Shown here: positions 61,907 to 64,000 of the stretch, piece by piece
How the letters are laid out: every line of letters begins with the position of its first letter
How positions within the stretch are numbered: position 1 is the first letter of the stretch
Assembly (NCBI GenBank): GCA_934796775.1
Contig: CAKVPH010000004.1
Coordinates: forward strand, 1-64,000
Direction of reading: 5' to 3'
Origin: an uncultured Clostridia bacterium
Lineage (GTDB): Bacteria; Bacillota; Clostridia; Christensenellales; Borkfalkiaceae
DNA length: 64,000 nucleotides
Notes under the pieces: generated by a model
Told to the model about the DNA's origin: nothing
Database searches by the model: none
What the model saw: the letters and a program-made list of their open reading frames with translations, nothing else
Position numbers and translations under genes: made by a program

Positions 61907-62964
61907 CAGTACAAGCTACCCGAATTAACGACAGGTTGCGCGTCACGATTTCCGCAAAGAACTACCAGTAAATTAGATACCATTGCCGCTTTGCGTTCTT
62001 CGTCAAGTTCGACAACTCCGCTCTCTTTTAATCTTTCGAGTGCCATTTCGACCATGCCTACCGCTCCGTCAACTATCATTTTTCTCGCGTCTATAACGGC
62101 GGAAGCCTGTTGACGCTGAAGCATTACAGAAGCAATTTCGGTAGCATAAGCAAGATAAGTAATTCTCGCTTCTATAATTTCTATACCTGCCTCGTTTACA
62201 CGCGACTGAATTTCATCTCTGATTCTTGCAACGACAACTTCGCTTGATCCGCGAAGGCTGCCTTCGTCGGCTACGCCGTCACCCGTGGTATCAACGTTGG
62301 GCGCAACGTCGTAAGGATAAATGCGAACTATGTTTCTTACCGCGCTGTCGCACTGAAGCGAAAGATATTCTTTATAGTTATCTACGTTAAACACGGCCTT
62401 TGCCGTATCAACCACTCTCCACATAACAGCTATTCCGATTTCTACGGGATTACCAAGACAATCGTTTATCTTCTGCTTGTTATTGTTGAGCGTCATGATT
62501 TTAAGCGAGATCTTTTTGTTTGCCGCAGCGGATACATCAACGGTAGTCGTATCTTTTGCACCGTCCGAACAAGTATGAACGCTAAGCGAGCCTACGTCGC
62601 CGCTCTGTTTTAGTTTTGTGGTTGCAGCGGGGTTGAATGCCGTGCAGAACGGATTTACAAAATAAAAGCCGTCGCCTTTTAAAGTACCTGCGTATTTACC
62701 GAACAGAGTTAAAACCAAAGCTTCCTGCGGTTTTAAAACTTTTAACCCGGGAATCAAAAAGAAACATACTATAAAAAGTAGTATGCCCGCCACTACCATA
62801 ACGGTAGCAACTACCGGATTAAGCGAAGAAGCTCCGCCTTCCGAAATAGTTTCAAGCGAAATTCCCCCGTAAACCATAAACGCAACGGCGGCAATAAAAC
62901 CGAATATGCAAATAAGCATAACGAGCATGCCGTTTTTCTTGTTTGATAAAATTTTTTCCTGCAT
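61906..62964 (-). CDS. SPFH-domain membrane protein
   Basis: 352 residues. Two N-terminal membrane segments (about 14-35 and 48-70) are followed by the SPFH/band 7 domain (about 75-300: LKPQEALVLTLFGKYAGTL, GNPVEIGIAVMWRVVDTAKAVFNVDNY, VNEAGIEIIEARITYLAYA). Such proteins form membrane scaffolds (flotillin/stomatin type). AAGGAG precedes the ATG. Paired with the ribbon-helix-helix gene. Confidence 0.9.
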   Translation of the reverse strand: MQEKILSNKKNGMLVMLICIFGFIAAVAFMVYGGISLETISEGGASSLNPVVATVMVVAGILLFIVCFFLIPGLKVLKPQEALVLTLFGKYAGTLKGDGFYFVNPFCTAFNPAATTKLKQSGDVGSLSVHTCSDGAKDTTTVDVSAAANKKISLKIMTLNNNKQKINDCLGNPVEIGIAVMWRVVDTAKAVFNVDNYKEYLSLQCDSAVRNIVRIYPYDVAPNVDTTGDGVADEGSLRGSSEVVVARIRDEIQSRVNEAGIEIIEARITYLAYATEIASVMLQRQQASAVIDARKMIVDGAVGMVEMALERLKESGVVELDEERKAAMVSNLLVVLCGNRDAQPVVNSGSLY

Positions 62965-62998
62965 TTTGTTTTATCTCCTTTTCTCGATTTAATCAATA

Positions 62999-63018
62999 TG
63001 ATATCTTTTTGATATCAA
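62999..63018. promoter_or_regulatory. Inverted repeat at the SPFH operon start site
   Basis: Two GATATC half sites separated by five T, overlapping the expected transcription start. A candidate site for the ribbon-helix-helix protein. Confidence 0.45.
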
Positions 63019-63026
63019 CTATTTTG

Positions 63027-63055
63027 ATTATAAACTATAAAAAAACCTTTGTCAA
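63027..63055 (-). promoter_or_regulatory. Consensus sigma-A promoter of the SPFH operon
   Basis: Read leftward: TTGACA (63055-63050), 17-nt spacer, TATAAT (63032-63027). Confidence 0.85.
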
Positions 63056-63097
63056 GCCTTTTTATTGAATTTTTGTATTTTTTTATGCGTTTAAAAA

Positions 63098-63126
63098 TAG
63101 ACAAAAACGCAAGGATATAGTATAAT
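63098..63126 (+). promoter_or_regulatory. pyrH promoter
   Basis: TAGACA (63098-63103), 17-nt spacer, TATAAT (63121-63126), 32 nt before the pyrH ATG. Confidence 0.7.
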
Positions 63127-63157
63127 GAAAAGAGCAATAACATATAAAGAGGATTAA

Positions 63158-63865
63158 ATGGACGTAAAATATAAAAGAATATTGCTTAAAATAAGCGGCG
63201 AAGCGCTTTCGGCAAACGATGGATACGGATACGATCAGCAAACGCTTGAACGCGTTGCCGGGCAGATTGCAAAAACGCAGGAAGCGGGTGCAGAAGTCGC
63301 GGTTGTTGTAGGCGGCGGAAATTTTTGGCGCGGAAGAAAAAAACTTGATATCGAGCGCACGACTTCTGACTATATGGGTATGCTTGCCACGGTTATGAAC
63401 GCAATGTGTTTAGCCGACAGCATCAGACGGTTTGGAAAAAAAGTTTCCGTTCAGACGTCGCTTTCAATCGAGCATATAGCCGAGCCATTCAACGCGATTA
63501 CAGCCGACCGGAAGTTATCGCAAGGCGAAATCGTAATTTTCGGCGGCGGCACGGGTTGCCCGTTTTTTTCTACCGACACGACGGCATCTCTTCGTGCAGC
63601 GGAAATTAAAGCCGATATGTTGCTTCTTGCAAAAAACGTTGACGGAATTTATGACAGCGATCCGCAGACAAACCCGAACGCCAAAAAATTTGCACAGATT
63701 AGTTATATGGACTTTATTGATAAAGACCTTAAAGCTATGGACGCTTCAGCCGTTTTAATGTGCAAAGAAAACAATATTTTAATTTACGCATTCCATTTAA
63801 ACGAAAGAGATTCGCTTACCCGCGCACTTTCGGGTGACTTTTCTTTCGGAACGATAATAAAATAA
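63158..63865 (+). CDS. pyrH: UMP kinase
   Basis: 235 residues. Bacterial hexameric UMP kinase: LLKISGEALS at residue 8, VVVGGGNFWRGR, MGMLATVMNAM, and GGTGCPFFSTDTTASLRA. It phosphorylates UMP to UDP. Followed by frr, the usual order. AGAGGA precedes the ATG. Confidence 0.97.
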   Translation: MDVKYKRILLKISGEALSANDGYGYDQQTLERVAGQIAKTQEAGAEVAVVVGGGNFWRGRKKLDIERTTSDYMGMLATVMNAMCLADSIRRFGKKVSVQTSLSIEHIAEPFNAITADRKLSQGEIVIFGGGTGCPFFSTDTTASLRAAEIKADMLLLAKNVDGIYDSDPQTNPNAKKFAQISYMDFIDKDLKAMDASAVLMCKENNILIYAFHLNERDSLTRALSGDFSFGTIIK

Positions 63866-63925
63866 CAATATAACGCTAAAAAATAACAATAAAAATATAC
63901 GCTTAAAAATAAGGAGTGAAAAACT

Positions 63926-64000
63926 ATGGCAGCAGATATGGAAAGAATCGACGGCATTTTAATGGAAAACGAAGAAAAGCTTGAAAAGACTTTAAACGTT
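63926..64000 (+). CDS. frr: Ribosome recycling factor, N-terminus (partial)
   Basis: 25 codons to the end of the window, after a strong AAGGAG. The start MAADMERIDGILMENEEKLE matches the first helix of ribosome recycling factor, and the pyrH-frr order is standard. Confidence 0.75.
   Translation, partial: MAADMERIDGILMENEEKLEKTLNV

Overview
The window looks like chromosomal DNA of an anaerobic, endospore-forming member of the Clostridia (Bacillota), probably a gut lineage. Seen in the sequence: an AT-rich genome, strong GGAGG-type ribosome binding sites, sigma-A type promoters, tRNAs with encoded CCA, sporulation and germination genes (sipL-like, spoIVFA/spoIVFB, spoIIR, sleB/ypeB), a clostridial 2[4Fe-4S] ferredoxin, secA, addBA, pyrH-frr, and glycan genes (GH29 fucosidase, GH78-like rhamnosidase, a CUT1 sugar transporter). 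The species cannot be named from the sequence alone.

Layout. 1-77: end of an IS3-type element. 0.1-9.5 kb: fucosidase, ispE, sipL-like gene, ferredoxin, a DUF1016 nuclease wedged behind cls, a DUF2726 protein, and the spoIVFA-spoIVFB pair. 9.6-21.4 kb: a leftward carbohydrate locus (binding protein, two permeases, four tandem paralogues of an unrecognised family, a surface-anchored protein, a Gfo/Idh/MocA oxidoreductase, a ROK regulator). 21.7-28 kb: mgsA, a 1.2-kb block of long repeats, secA, and a divergent SecB-like gene. 28-36.7 kb: addBA and lipoproteins. 36.7-40.2 kb: two tandem mgtE genes, tRNA-Pro, tRNA-Val, and a degenerate tRNA-like element. 40.3-43.4 kb: a structured leader followed by two lipoproteins and an ECF-type S component, a candidate transcobalamin-like corrinoid uptake module. 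44.5-50.6 kb: a defence island with a tyrosine recombinase, a Type III restriction-modification system and a nuclease-like gene. 50.8-64 kb: aldo/keto reductase, sleB-ypeB, spoIIR, an ATP-grasp ligase, rdgB, ogt, an FMN riboswitch with ribU, a rhamnosidase, an SPFH protein with a small ribbon-helix-helix partner, pyrH and the start of frr.

The strongest candidate for an undescribed system is at 44.5-49.6 kb. Between the tyrosine recombinase and the Type III methyltransferase, 18-bp perfect inverted repeats (45441-45458 and 45608-45625) enclose a consensus promoter that at present points away from mod-res. Inversion would aim it at mod-res. This has the architecture of a recombinase-driven on/off switch for a whole restriction-modification system.

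Other notable observations are: a 13-17 bp motif (core AATCGACTTATAG) scattered through both intergenic and coding DNA; a nuclease gene inserted at the 3' end of cls between 33-bp direct repeats that rebuild the cls C-terminus; and the transcobalamin-like module behind a structured leader. All functional statements are inferred from sequence reading; no database search was run.
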